DNA of 64,000 bases, taken from Sphingomonas alpina. Lineage in GTDB: Bacteria; Pseudomonadota; Alphaproteobacteria; Sphingomonadales; Sphingomonadaceae. Below the pieces are notes generated by a model. It worked only from the letters and a program-made list of their open reading frames with translations. It had not been told where the DNA came from and searched no databases. The position numbers were made by a program, and so were the translations under genes. Of this stretch, positions 7,692-16,617 are shown in pieces. Each line of letters starts with the position of its first letter. The first letter of the stretch is position 1. Location: the NCBI RefSeq assembly GCF_014490665.1, contig NZ_CP061038.1, positions 1,736,001 through 1,800,000 of the forward strand, written 5' to 3'.

Positions 7692-8471
7692 TCAGGCAGC
7701 AAATTGCTCCATCGTTATGCGATCGTCGAGCGCGTGCTCCGGATCGAACAACAAGGTCAGCTCGCGCGAGCGGTCGATGACCACGTCGACACGGGCAACA
7801 TCGCGCACTTCGCGCTGGTCGCCGACCGCGCTGACCGGGCGCTTGCCGGGCTCAAGCACTCGTATGCTGATTCGCGCCTTGTCGGGCACGATCGCGCCGC
7901 GCCAGCGGCGCGGGCGGAATGGGCTGATCGGCGTCAGCGCGAGCAGATTCGAGCCGAGCGGGAGGATCGGCCCCTGCGCGGAGAAATTATAGGCGGTCGA
8001 TCCGGCCGGTGTGGCAACCAATATGCCGTCGCAGGCCAGTTCGGGCATGACGATCCGGTCGTTGAGCGTGATTTCCAGCTTCGCGGTCTGGCGCGTTTCG
8101 CGCAGCAGCGAGACTTCGTTGATCGCGGGAAGCGAATAGGTGTCGCCGCTGACCGTGACTGCAGTCATGGCGAGCGGCGTGACCTTGAACGGCTTGGTCC
8201 GCGCAAGTCGGTCGTTGAGGCCGTGGCGCTGCCATTCGTTCATCAGGAAACCGACCGTGCCGAGGTTCATGCCGAACACCGGCACGATCGGCTTGCGCCG
8301 TTCGAGCATCGCATGGAGCGTCTGCAGCATGAACCCGTCGCCACCCAATGCGACGATCAGGTCGGCATCCTCGGGATGGACCCAGTCATGCGCGTCGGCC
8401 AGCTCCCTGGCCGCCTCCTGGGCTTGCGGGGTGGGCGAGGCAACCAGTGCACGCCGTTGCAGGTCGCTCAT
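7692..8471 (-). CDS. nadK: NAD kinase
   Basis: Phosphorylates NAD+ to NADP+, supplying the cell's NADP pool. The 259-residue protein shows the diagnostic GGDG motif at residues 43-46 (ALGGDGFML), the GMNLGTVGFL segment at 67-76 and the NE/D motif at 118-119 (INEVSLL). Short alphaproteobacterial NadK proteins of about 255 residues match this length. The start codon overlaps the moaA stop by 4 bases (ATGA, 8468-8471), so the two genes form a coupled pair read leftward. Confidence 0.95.
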   Translation of the reverse strand: MSDLQRRALVASPTPQAQEAARELADAHDWVHPEDADLIVALGGDGFMLQTLHAMLERRKPIVPVFGMNLGTVGFLMNEWQRHGLNDRLARTKPFKVTPLAMTAVTVSGDTYSLPAINEVSLLRETRQTAKLEITLNDRIVMPELACDGILVATPAGSTAYNFSAQGPILPLGSNLLALTPISPFRPRRWRGAIVPDKARISIRVLEPGKRPVSAVGDQREVRDVARVDVVIDRSRELTLLFDPEHALDDRITMEQFAA

Positions 8472-9478
8472 CCGCCAGTGACGCTCATATGGCGCGCGAC
8501 CGCGGGAGTCGCGGCGGCGATGTCGAAATCATGCCGCGCCGGTTTGGAAAGCAACGCCGCATCGAGTGCTGCGTCGAGCCCCGGCAAGCCCTCGGCGCGC
8601 AGGATCGCCTTCAGATCGACCTGATCGTCATGACCGAGACAGGTGTAGAGAATGCCCTCCGTGGTCAGGCGCACGCGGTTGCAGGTGTCGCAGAAATTGG
8701 CGGTGAGCGGCGAGATGAGGCCGAGCCGGGTGCCACTGTCGGCTCGGCGCCAGTAGCGCGCCGGCCCACCGCTGTCGTGCGTGTCGCGGACGAGCGGGAA
8801 TTGCGCTTTCAGCTCGTCCAGCACTTTGGTCAGCGGCAGGAAGCGATCGGTGCGGTCCTCGTCAACCGTGCCGAGCGGCATCGTCTCGATCAGCGTCAGG
8901 TCGAGTCCTTCATCACTGCACCAGGCGAGCATCGGCGCGATCTCATGCTCGTTCCAGCCTTTCAGCGCGACCATGTTGATCTTCACCGCGAGTCCCGCAT
9001 CGCGTGCGGCAAAGATCCCGTCGATTACGCGGGCCACATCGCCATGACGCGTGATGTGGCGGAACAGGTCGGGGTCGCGGCTGTCGAGGCTGACATTGAT
9101 GCGGCGCATGCCCGCATCGACCAGCGCGGGCGCATGTTCGGCGAGCCGGTTGCCGTTGGTGGTCATGGTCAGTTCGTTCAGACCACCCTCGGCTCCTTTG
9201 GCACCGATATGCCGGCCGAGGCGCTTGACCAGGTCGCCGACATCGCGGCGCACCAGGGGTTCGCCGCCGGTCAGACGAATCTTGGTAATGCCCCGTGCGA
9301 TGAAGCGTTCGGCGATGATCGCAATCTCATCCAGACTGAGCAACGCTGCCTTGGGCAGAAACGTCATCTGCTCGGCCATGCAATAGCGGCAGCGCAGGTC
9401 GCAGCGGTCGGTGACCGAGATCCGCAAATAGCTGATCGTGCGGCCGTGGCGGTCCTTCAGGGCGGGCGCGCATGTCAT
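8468..9478 (-). CDS. moaA: GTP 3',8-cyclase (molybdenum cofactor biosynthesis)
   Basis: Radical SAM enzyme converting GTP to 3',8-cyclo-7,8-dihydro-GTP, the first step of molybdopterin synthesis. In the 336-residue protein the N-terminal iron-sulfur motif CxxxCxxC is Cys26/Cys30/Cys33 (TDRCDLRCRYCMAE). The C-terminal cluster motif is seen as FCDTCNRVRL with a third Cys in YTCLG, and the chain ends in the conserved Gly-Gly required for activity. The ATG at 9478 is preferred; an upstream ATG at 9514 adds a non-family extension. It is coupled to nadK by a 4-base overlap. No other mo genes are in the window. Confidence 0.95.
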   Translation of the reverse strand: MTCAPALKDRHGRTISYLRISVTDRCDLRCRYCMAEQMTFLPKAALLSLDEIAIIAERFIARGITKIRLTGGEPLVRRDVGDLVKRLGRHIGAKGAEGGLNELTMTTNGNRLAEHAPALVDAGMRRINVSLDSRDPDLFRHITRHGDVARVIDGIFAARDAGLAVKINMVALKGWNEHEIAPMLAWCSDEGLDLTLIETMPLGTVDEDRTDRFLPLTKVLDELKAQFPLVRDTHDSGGPARYWRRADSGTRLGLISPLTANFCDTCNRVRLTTEGILYTCLGHDDQVDLKAILRAEGLPGLDAALDAALLSKPARHDFDIAAATPAVARHMSVTGG

Positions 9479-9650
9479 GCGGCAAGAGCTAGGCCTTCGT
9501 CGAGCCGGGAACAAGGGCGTTCACCGTTTATGCGGTGTGCAGGAAGCGCGTGGTAATGCTCGGGGAAGCCTTGTTCTTCCTTTATAAACGTCGGTAAGAG
9601 CAGGGGCTGTACTGCGAACGGGCGCGGGACGAAGGGGAGGGGTGCGTGCC

Positions 9651-11646
9651 GTGACCGATACATCGCCCACCCCGCTTTTCATCCTGTCGTTCCGCCAGCG
9701 CGACGAACTCGCCGCGATCGCCGCCGCCGCCGGTTGGCGCGTGGTAGCCGCGCGCCGCGCCGCAGGAGTAGGGCGGCGCTTTCTGGGAAGCGGCGCGCCG
9801 GTCGCGGTGATCGATGCGCGCGGGTCGCTGAGCGAAGGACTGGATGCGGCGGCGGCGCTGAGCGGCATGATCGGCTCGAATGGCGGCGCAATGCTGGCAC
9901 TGGTGTCGCGTGGCGATGTCGATGCGATCGGGCGTTTCTACGATGCCGGCGCGACGCATTTTCTCGCCAGTCCCTTTACCGAGGCTGAGTTCGTGCAGGC
10001 ACTGCGCTTTGCTTCGCGACATGCCGAACGCATGGCGGGAGAATGGCGCGCGAGTGCGCCGCCAGATCCGCTTGGCTGGCGGCTCGACCTGCGCAGCCGC
10101 ACGATGGTGCTGACCCCGGCCTTTGCCCGGCTGCTCGACATCGACGAGGAACCTTCGCCGCGCGCCTTGCTGCGGACGCTGGATGCACCGGAGCGCCGCG
10201 CGGCGCTGACCGCGCTACGCAGGCTATCGCCCGCGCGCCATGCGACCGCTTTTGCGCATGACCTGCACAGCGTCGGACGGGTGGTGCAGCACCTTCAGCA
10301 TGATGCGAAGGCAGGGCGGATCGATGCGCTGGTAGAGCCGCTCGGCAGCGCCCCCGATTCGGTTGCGGCGATGCGCGATGCGCTGTCCGGTACGCGCGAC
10401 GCCGGCGGGGCGCGACGCTGGATCGACCGGCGGCTGGTGCAGACCGAGGGCGGGCCGCTCACCGTCCTGCTTGTCGCGCTCAACCGATTCGAAGTCGTCA
10501 ACACCGCCTATGGCCGCGCGGCGGGGGACGGCCTGTTGCGTGCCGCGCTTCGCCGGATCGAGGAGATCGTGCGCGAGACGCTCGAACGCGGCGCCCTGGT
10601 CGCGCGGATGGGCGGTTCGGAATATCTCGTCGCGAGCGAGGGCGTGCGCGAGCGCATCGACCTGGCGGTCGAGCATATCGCCAGCGCGTTGGCGCGACCC
10701 TTCGTGGTCGGCGATTCTGATCGCAGTGCTGGGTTGCCGTATCGGCATGGCGGAGCGCGGCGAGGAGGATAATGCCGCAACCCTGTTGCGCCGGGCCAGC
10801 GAGGCGCTGGCCGATGCCAAGGCTTCCGACAGTGCTACGGTGCGTGTCGCCGAGGCCGGCGAGGAGGACGCACCGGTCGACCGCCTGGCGGCCGAACTGC
10901 GCCAGGCAATCGAGCATGGTGATATCGACATCCTGTTCCAGCCCCAGGTGTCGGTATCGACCGGAGCGATCGTCGGGGTCGAGGCACTGGCGCGCTGGGA
11001 TCATGCGATGCTCGGCATGATTGGCGCCGACGCCCTGTTCGCCGCGGCAGCGCGGGCCGACCTCGAGATCGGGCTGTCGGACCATATTCAGCGCATCGTG
11101 ATGGCGCGCGCCACCGCCTGGCCTGCCGCATTGAGCGGATTGCGGCTGTCGCTCAACCTGACCGCCGGGGACATTGCACGACCGGGCTTTGCCGACCTGT
11201 TCCTCGACAGGATCGATGCGAGCGGCTTTCCGCGGCGTCGCCTGACGCTGGAGATCACCGAAAGCGGGTTGATCGAGGATCTCGGCATTGCCGCGACGCT
11301 GCTCGCCACCTTGCGCAGTGCCGGGTGCCGGATCGCGATCGATGATTTCGGCACCGGTTATTCGAGCCTGGCCTATCTCAAATCCCTGCCGCTCGATTAT
11401 CTCAAGATCGACAAGAAGCTGTCGCAGGACATCACCGGAACGGTGCGCGACCGGGTGGTGGTGCGCGGCGTGATCGACATGGCGCGCTCGCTCGGTCTGT
11501 CGGTGATCGCCGAGGGCGTGGAGACGACCGAGCAGCTCGACTTGCTGGCCAAGGAAGGGTGCCAATATTACCAGGGCTTCCTGTGTTCCGAGCCGGTGGA
11601 TGTCGTGACCCTGCTCCGGCTGGTCGAGGCACAGGCGAAGATCTGA
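9651..11646 (+). pseudogene. GGDEF-EAL cyclic-di-GMP protein with a frameshift
   Basis: A multidomain signalling gene split between two frames. The 5' part (GTG 9651, after GAAGGGGAGG, to about 10711) encodes a receiver-like region without clear phosphoacceptor, a PAS-like segment, and most of a degenerate GGDEF domain whose signature reads GGSEY. The 3' part continues the GGDEF end (VLGCRIGMAERGEEDNAA) and encodes a full EAL domain: VEALARW, LEITES, DDFGTGYSSL, DYLKIDK and EGVET. Without the shift the protein would be about 664 residues, predicted as a phosphodiesterase with an inactive cyclase domain. The reading needs one base removed near 10705-10720; either a real mutation or a sequencing error. 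Confidence 0.8.
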
Positions 11647-11674
11647 ACACAAAATCGGCGGAGTCGCGCCGGGC

Positions 11675-11965
11675 AATCGTTGCTGTTCCACGCTGTTGTG
11701 CGCGTGATTTTTTCCGATGCTGTTATGTTGGATTTTCGGCGAAAAATTCCGCTTGTTTCTCATGTGCTTGCTGCTTTCTCATGCTGTTATTCGATAACAG
11801 CATGAAAACAGCACATAACAGCAGCGGCAGGATGCTGTTTTCCGGTGAAACAGCATGAAAGACGTGCCGGTTTCTGGTCTCAACCATGCGAAAGAGCGGG
11901 CCGGAACGTGATGGAGCTCCGTCCGGCTCGACCTTGTCATGATCGATGTCATCGTTGAATCGGCG
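11675..11965. repeat. Intergenic repeat element 2 (AACAGCA type)
   Basis: This occupies the 333-bp gap between the convergent GGDEF-EAL and DedA genes. Motif copies: TGCTGTT at 11681, CGCTGTT at 11691, ATGCTGTT at 11717, 11781 and 11832, and AACAGCA at 11796, 11807, 11817 and 11849. Two perfect hairpins form: ATGCTGTTAT/ATAACAGCAT with a 3-base loop (11781-11803) and ATGCTGTTT/AAACAGCAT (11832-11856). The box CCATGCGAAAGAGCGGG (11884-11900) and GTTGAATCG (11954) follow. It matches element 1 in order and spacing but not in the bases beside the AACAG core. No gene is visible in this gap. Confidence 0.85.
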
Positions 11966-11979
11966 CTGAAGGCGTCGCC

Positions 11980-12594
11980 CTAGGCGAGGGTGTCCTTGCG
12001 TCGCCGGACCAGCCACAGGATGCAGCATTCAAGCACGATCAGCACGCACACCGCGACCAAGGTCGCGATCCACGGGTTCCAGCCGAGCACATGCAGACCA
12101 TAGCCGAGGCTGATAAAGGCGCCCACCCACAGGGCGCTGCCCGAGAGCACTGCGAGCGTGAAGGTGACGAGCGGCAATGCGAGGATGCCGGCCGGGAGCG
12201 ACAGATAGACGCGCACGACGGGAATGGTCTGGCCGATGAACGTCGCGACAAAGGCGTTGCGACTGTAGCGATCGGACAGCGAGAGATAGACCGGCTCGCG
12301 CAGCCAGACATAGCGGCCGAAGCGCTTGACGAGGTTGTGCGTGCGTTCTTCACCCAAGGCATGGCCGAGGCCGTACCAGCACACCGCACCGAGGCTGGAC
12401 GCGAGCGTGGTGGCGATGATCAGGGGGACCAGGTCGATCGGTGTGGCAACCATCGAGCTGCCGAGAAAGATGAACAAGCCATAGGATGGCACCACCGGGA
12501 TCAGCCGTTCCGCCAGGGCGAGCAAGGCCGCGCCGAGCAGGCCATAAGAGGCGATGCTGGCGATGGGGATGATGCCCTCGATCGCGTGGGTCAT
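11980..12594 (-). CDS. DedA/SNARE-associated family membrane protein
   Basis: A 204-residue inner-membrane protein of the DedA (VTT domain) family, members of which act in lipid scrambling/undecaprenyl-phosphate recycling and membrane homeostasis. Hydrophobic segments lie at about residues 14-34, 48-70, 135-160 and 170-195. Family segments include ERLIPVVPS near the start and FIGQTIPVVRVYLSLPAGI, where the conserved Arg and PAG occur. The ATG at 12594 gives the family-like beginning; a longer frame upstream lacks hydrophobic character. It stands alone, convergent with the GGDEF-EAL gene. Confidence 0.85.
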   Translation of the reverse strand: MTHAIEGIIPIASIASYGLLGAALLALAERLIPVVPSYGLFIFLGSSMVATPIDLVPLIIATTLASSLGAVCWYGLGHALGEERTHNLVKRFGRYVWLREPVYLSLSDRYSRNAFVATFIGQTIPVVRVYLSLPAGILALPLVTFTLAVLSGSALWVGAFISLGYGLHVLGWNPWIATLVAVCVLIVLECCILWLVRRRKDTLA

Positions 12595-12836
12595 ATGCGG
12601 CGCTCCGACTGCGCGGTCTGTCCTGTCGATCGGCCTGGCATTCTCTTTTCCTGATCCCGTTGCTGCGCGGTGCGCGAAGCACGGAGCGTGCCATGCGCTG
12701 TAAGCGGCGGAATCGCGTCCGCCAATCGCGGATATTCGCGCGGGTCGCGCCACTGATTGGGAAAGTGCGCCAATGACTCGCCACGACGGCAGGGTTAAGC
12801 AGGGCGATTACGGTAGCGATCAATGAGAGGGCGAGC

Positions 12837-13268
12837 ATGTTGAATCCCGCATTCGGACTGGCAGTGATCATGCTGGTCGCGCCCGACGCCGCGTCCTCCG
12901 CGACCGAAGCCCAGGCCGGGGTAATGGCGGCGATGGGGGAGAGCGCCAAGGGCTGGAACCAGGGTGACCTGGTGCGCTTCACGTCGATCTATGCCGACGA
13001 GGCGAGCTTCGTCGCGAGCGACGGGCTGGTGCGCGGGCGCAAGGCGATCATGGCGCGTTACGCGCCGCGATTCGCGGCCGATGCCAAGCGCGGGACACTG
13101 GCGTTCGAGCAACTGGATTTCCGGCTGCTGGACCCCGCCCATGCGCTGCTGATCGCGCGGTACACGCTGAAGTTCGACGGTGCGAGGGATCAGAGCGGGC
13201 CGACGTCGCTGGTGTTCGAGCGGGTAGCGGGAAAAGGGTGGCAGATCGTGGCGGATCATAGTTCCTAG
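12837..13268 (+). CDS. Exported NTF2-like (DUF4440/SnoaL) protein
   Basis: A 143-residue protein with an N-terminal hydrophobic stretch (residues 5-20, probable signal peptide) followed by one NTF2-like fold: WNQGDLVRFTSIYADEASFVASDGLVRGRKAI is the characteristic start of DUF4440 domains, and it ends with VFERVAGKGWQIVADHSS. Such domains bind small ligands or act as accessory enzymes; no specific function can be given. GAGAGGGCGAGC precedes the ATG. The 242 bp between it and the divergent DedA gene show no further gene. Confidence 0.78.
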   Translation: MLNPAFGLAVIMLVAPDAASSATEAQAGVMAAMGESAKGWNQGDLVRFTSIYADEASFVASDGLVRGRKAIMARYAPRFAADAKRGTLAFEQLDFRLLDPAHALLIARYTLKFDGARDQSGPTSLVFERVAGKGWQIVADHSS

Positions 13269-13405
13269 AGAGCGGAAAATGGCCCGGCATTGCTCGCCGC
13301 GCCTGCCGGTGACAGCGATGTTTCCTTGGCTGGGACGTTGCGTAACGCCGGGCGAGCAAACGGGCCACGAACGCCCGCCACAGGCTTGAAAACGGCCTGC
13401 GAGCG

Positions 13406-14281
13406 TCAATCGGCACCAGATTTCAGGACCCAGTTGCGCTTCTGCAGTGGGTCGATCACCAACGTTACCTGCCGTATGACCGGCAGACCGATATTGGCCA
13501 GATCGCCAAGGAACGTCACATCTGGGTTCTCAAGCTCGACGGGCCCGATGCGGATCTTGCCGCGGATGCGGCCACCAAAGACCTCTCCTTCGGTGTTGAT
13601 CGACTTGAAGCGCCCGACAACGCGCGCAGGCGCCATCAATGGCACCTTGTTCATCATGGAAACCGGCAAGCTCAGCGCGCCATTGAATCCCGTATCGAAA
13701 TGCGCCGGCAGCGACGATCCGTCGGGCATGACCATTTGGATGCTGGGAATGCCTTCCACATAGTCGGTCGCCGGCCCCGGAGGCACCGGGCTGGTCCCGC
13801 GAGGTGTTAGACGAGCACGCGAATTGGCGAGGTCGAGATAGACCAGGCTGCCCGTGAACATCTCCGAAGAAATGATCCCCATCGCGTCGCTCCGGTCATA
13901 ATCGAGCGCGGTCGCGTCGATCCTTCCCACCTTCAGTCCGCCAAGCGTGATGTCGTTGACGGCAACCAGCGGCAGTTTGCGTGTCTTGCCGGTCGTGCCG
14001 TCGAGCTCGATAGCCGCTCCGATCCGCTTCAGCTTGTGACGCTTCACGAGCAGGCGATCGACCGAATGCCCGTCTGATCCTGTATCGAACACCATGGGCA
14101 CGAGTTCGCCGTCGCCAATTCGCATCATGATCAATACGCGCCCGGGCGATTGGAACAGGGTGATATTGCCGCTGTCAGGAATAACGGCGTCCGGCGAGCG
14201 GGCAACGGCGGGACCCGCGTAAAATTGCGCTGCGGCAAAGAAGGCCACGCCAAAAGCAGCAACGGCAAAACCGAATCTCAT
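13406..14281 (-). CDS. Exported retropepsin-like aspartyl protease
   Basis: A 291-residue protein with a signal peptide (hydrophobic residues 3-24, ending VARS) and two copies of the aspartyl protease signature, FDTGSD in the N-terminal half and HFDTGFNG in the C-terminal half. A pepsin-like pair inside one chain is therefore plausible, acting in the periplasm. LGGLKVGRIDATALDY and the C-terminal IDPLQKRNWVL are typical of bacterial aspartyl-protease/PDZ-like families. The ATG at 14281 directly precedes the signal peptide. Two 16-bp operators matching the one before the efflux operon lie 200-240 bp upstream, suggesting control by the nearby two-component system. Confidence 0.82.
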   Translation of the reverse strand: MRFGFAVAAFGVAFFAAAQFYAGPAVARSPDAVIPDSGNITLFQSPGRVLIMMRIGDGELVPMVFDTGSDGHSVDRLLVKRHKLKRIGAAIELDGTTGKTRKLPLVAVNDITLGGLKVGRIDATALDYDRSDAMGIISSEMFTGSLVYLDLANSRARLTPRGTSPVPPGPATDYVEGIPSIQMVMPDGSSLPAHFDTGFNGALSLPVSMMNKVPLMAPARVVGRFKSINTEGEVFGGRIRGKIRIGPVELENPDVTFLGDLANIGLPVIRQVTLVIDPLQKRNWVLKSGAD

Positions 14282-14482
14282 GCAAAACCCTTCACTTTCG
14301 GTATCAAGCGTTGATGGTCGGAAGTGCGGTCGCCTATGCAACGCGATACCTTCCTCGAGAGATATTTCGTCGCGGCCTGATCCGTATTCGCTACTTCGAC
14401 ATAGGCCTTGAGCTGAGCAGGAAACGTGCCAATTGGCAGGTCAAGCGCGAGGGGCTCGCTGGCGCGCAGCACACATCGCAAC

Positions 14483-14519
14483 TGTCCAGTTTCGGACAGC
14501 GATTGTACGAAATCGGACA
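14483..14519. promoter_or_regulatory. Pair of 16-bp palindromic operators
   Basis: TGTCCAGTTTCGGACA (14483-14498) and TGTACGAAATCGGACA (14504-14519) are close variants of TGTCCGAAGTCGGACA found before the efflux operon at 17239. Their starts are 21 bp apart, two helical turns. They sit upstream of the aspartyl protease in a 463-bp gene-free stretch (14282-14744) in which I see nothing else convincing. Probably sites of the response regulator encoded at 16607-17149 (inference). Confidence 0.7.
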
Positions 14520-14744
14520 GCGGGCATCGTCCAGTGGAGGACTGATCAATCAGCAACGCGATCGGCGCATTGCGCGCCGCTTATGGCTGTCGATGATCGG
14601 GGCAGGAGCCGCGTCGTACCCCGGCCGCGCTAATCGCAGCGACGCCAGATGGTGAGGACAAGCAGGCCTTCGGTGCGGCGGATAGCGCCGGATGCCCGGG
14701 CCCAGTATGGCCGGGTGATCGAGAGATTAGAGTGGAAACGGACG

Positions 14745-15137
14745 TTAGCGTGGATAGCCGAAGCGGCTGCTTTCGAACGAGACGATGGCTCCCGCGTTAT
14801 CGCCAAGAGGAATTTCCGCGACGCCATAGACGCTGCGCGTGCCATGCGATCCGATCATGACGCCGACCTCTCCATGAATGCCCCGCCCGGCAATTCCCGA
14901 TCCCAGCCGCTCGCCGCGGGCAGCAGCAGCGCTGTCTTCGGTATTATTATTCAGTATCTCCATTCGCTGCGCGTCCGTCAGGCGAATTTCATCGGTGGCT
15001 GTGGATGGTGTGGGCTGTGCTGTGGTCGCGGCCGGCGTCGATTGCGCCAGCGAGGCCGTCGACCAGAAGGAAGTTCCCGCGACAAGGACAAGTGCGGTCG
15101 GGAGGGCTCGAAAGTGCCGCAGCGTCAAATGGGTCAT
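14745..15137 (-). CDS. Hypothetical exported protein
   Basis: I do not recognise a family. The 130-residue protein has a clear signal peptide (residues 1-31, basic start then a hydrophobic stretch, ending SLAQ) followed by a Thr/Ala/Pro-rich segment and a C-terminal part with alternating hydrophobics (GRGIHGEVGVMIGSHG, SVYGVAEIPLGD, GAIVSFESSRFGY). The latter resembles short beta-rich outer-membrane or periplasmic proteins of sphingomonads. It lies downstream of the kinase gene on the same strand with a 142-bp gap, so it could belong to that unit or have its own promoter. Confidence 0.65.
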   Translation of the reverse strand: MTHLTLRHFRALPTALVLVAGTSFWSTASLAQSTPAATTAQPTPSTATDEIRLTDAQRMEILNNNTEDSAAAARGERLGSGIAGRGIHGEVGVMIGSHGTRSVYGVAEIPLGDNAGAIVSFESSRFGYPR

Positions 15138-15279
15138 GCCTTCTTATAGACCGGATAAGCCTGACCGCAAAATGAACGGGCGGACGACAATATGCGCCTT
15201 CGATATGGCTCGCGGCAGTGGGAAGGCATTTGCGAGGTCTTCAATCCTTGACCCTGCGGCGCATGAAACGAAACCCTGA

Positions 15280-16617
15280 TCAGGAGGCGTCGTGGCGGGG
15301 CGCGTCAGCTGGAACGCGCAGCGCGAAGATACAGCCCTTCGTCCGACGCCTGGCGAGAAGGTTGCCATTATGTGCGACAGCGATCTGCCGGGCGATGGCG
15401 AGGCCGATGCCGGCGCCGTCTGCCTTGGTGGTGAAGAAGGGCAGGAAAAGGTCCTCGACCGTGTCCGGCAGACCGACGCCATTGTCCTCGACCGCCATCT
15501 CGACCTCGCCAGTGTCGGCGCTGCAGCGAAGAATGACGACGGGTTGTTCGCACTCCCGGCACGCCTCGACAGCATTCTTGAGCAGATTGAGAAGAGCCTG
15601 CTCGATCAGTTCGCGATCGATCCGCGCCGTCAGATCGGGTGGCTCGATGATCGTGCGGACAGATACGCGCGTGTCGAGCGCCCGCGTGAGCACTGCCAGG
15701 TCCTCGGCAAATTCCTCGAGCGGCACCTGCGCCAGTTCGGGTTCGGGCATGGCGAGCAATTGCCGATAGCGCTCGACGAATCCCATCAGATGCTGGGCGC
15801 GGCGCGCAATTGTCGCCGCGGCGGCAGCGCTTTGGCTGCGATCGGGGTCGGCATCCGGATCACGCGCGAGCGACACAAGACTGTCGGCAAGCGAGATGAC
15901 CGGGCTCAGCGAATTCATCATTTCGTGCGCGAGCACCCGGCTGAGGCGATGCCAGGCGTCGATTTCCACCGCACCCAGCGATTCCGCGATGATGTGCAGC
16001 GCAATGAGGCGCCGGCGCGTGCCATCGGGCAGGTCGAACAGCGCGACCGAGGCATGGGCAGCACGGCCATCGGCCAGGCGAATGACCCGCCCCGCTTCGG
16101 GCCGGCCGCTCAATAGCGCCCGAACGTCCTCCGGCAGCAGGGAAGGATGGTCGGCAAAACGGCCCGGCGACGACGTGGCGAGCGCGCGCGCGGCGCGATT
16201 GCTCTGCACGATGACTCCGTCGTCGCCCGTCACGAAGATCGCCGCGGAGACCGTATCGAGCAACGCCAGGTCAGCGTCGATCCGCGCGCGCAGGCATGTC
16301 TCGCGATCGTGCCGCGCATCGATCGCCCGGATGATCGACGCCTCGAGGTGGGCGAAGCTGGGCGGCAGTCCGGCGGGAAGGTCGTCGGCCCCGCTGGATA
16401 GCTGATCGATCAGGTCGCGTGTCGCGCGCTCGGCGATCGCCGCGACGCGCACCAGATCGATCGCGGCCAGGATGGCGAGCACCCAGGCGATGATGCCGAG
16501 GACCGGACGGCCGGTAGCGATCAGGGTCAGGCCGGCGGCGCCAAGGCATCCGGCGATCAGCCCGCGCACGGCAAGCTGCGCCGTGAAGGTCCAACGGCGT
16601 CTCAGCTCAAAGGCCAT
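15280..16617 (-). CDS. Sensor histidine kinase (NtrY-like)
   Basis: A 445-residue membrane sensor kinase. Two adjacent transmembrane helices (about residues 14-35 and 39-58) with almost no periplasmic loop suggest it senses within the membrane or cytoplasm. A PAS-like domain spans about 115-215. The phosphorylated His is His231 in RVLAHEMMNSLSPVISL, an NtrY/NtrB-type H box. The ATP-binding domain shows the N box NLLKNAVEA, G1 VEDNGVGL, F box LPFFTTK and G2 GAGIGLAIAR. Its start overlaps the 3' end of the upstream response regulator gene by 11 bp, so the two are coupled. The divergent MacAB-like efflux operon is the probable target. Confidence 0.92.
   Translation of the reverse strand: MAFELRRRWTFTAQLAVRGLIAGCLGAAGLTLIATGRPVLGIIAWVLAILAAIDLVRVAAIAERATRDLIDQLSSGADDLPAGLPPSFAHLEASIIRAIDARHDRETCLRARIDADLALLDTVSAAIFVTGDDGVIVQSNRAARALATSSPGRFADHPSLLPEDVRALLSGRPEAGRVIRLADGRAAHASVALFDLPDGTRRRLIALHIIAESLGAVEIDAWHRLSRVLAHEMMNSLSPVISLADSLVSLARDPDADPDRSQSAAAAATIARRAQHLMGFVERYRQLLAMPEPELAQVPLEEFAEDLAVLTRALDTRVSVRTIIEPPDLTARIDRELIEQALLNLLKNAVEACRECEQPVVILRCSADTGEVEMAVEDNGVGLPDTVEDLFLPFFTTKADGAGIGLAIARQIAVAHNGNLLARRRTKGCIFALRVPADAPRHDAS

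Noticed and set aside
14278..14556. 92-codon minus-strand ORF upstream of the aspartyl protease
   Set aside because: It runs across the operator pair, overlaps the protease start, and has no recognisable domain or codon bias.
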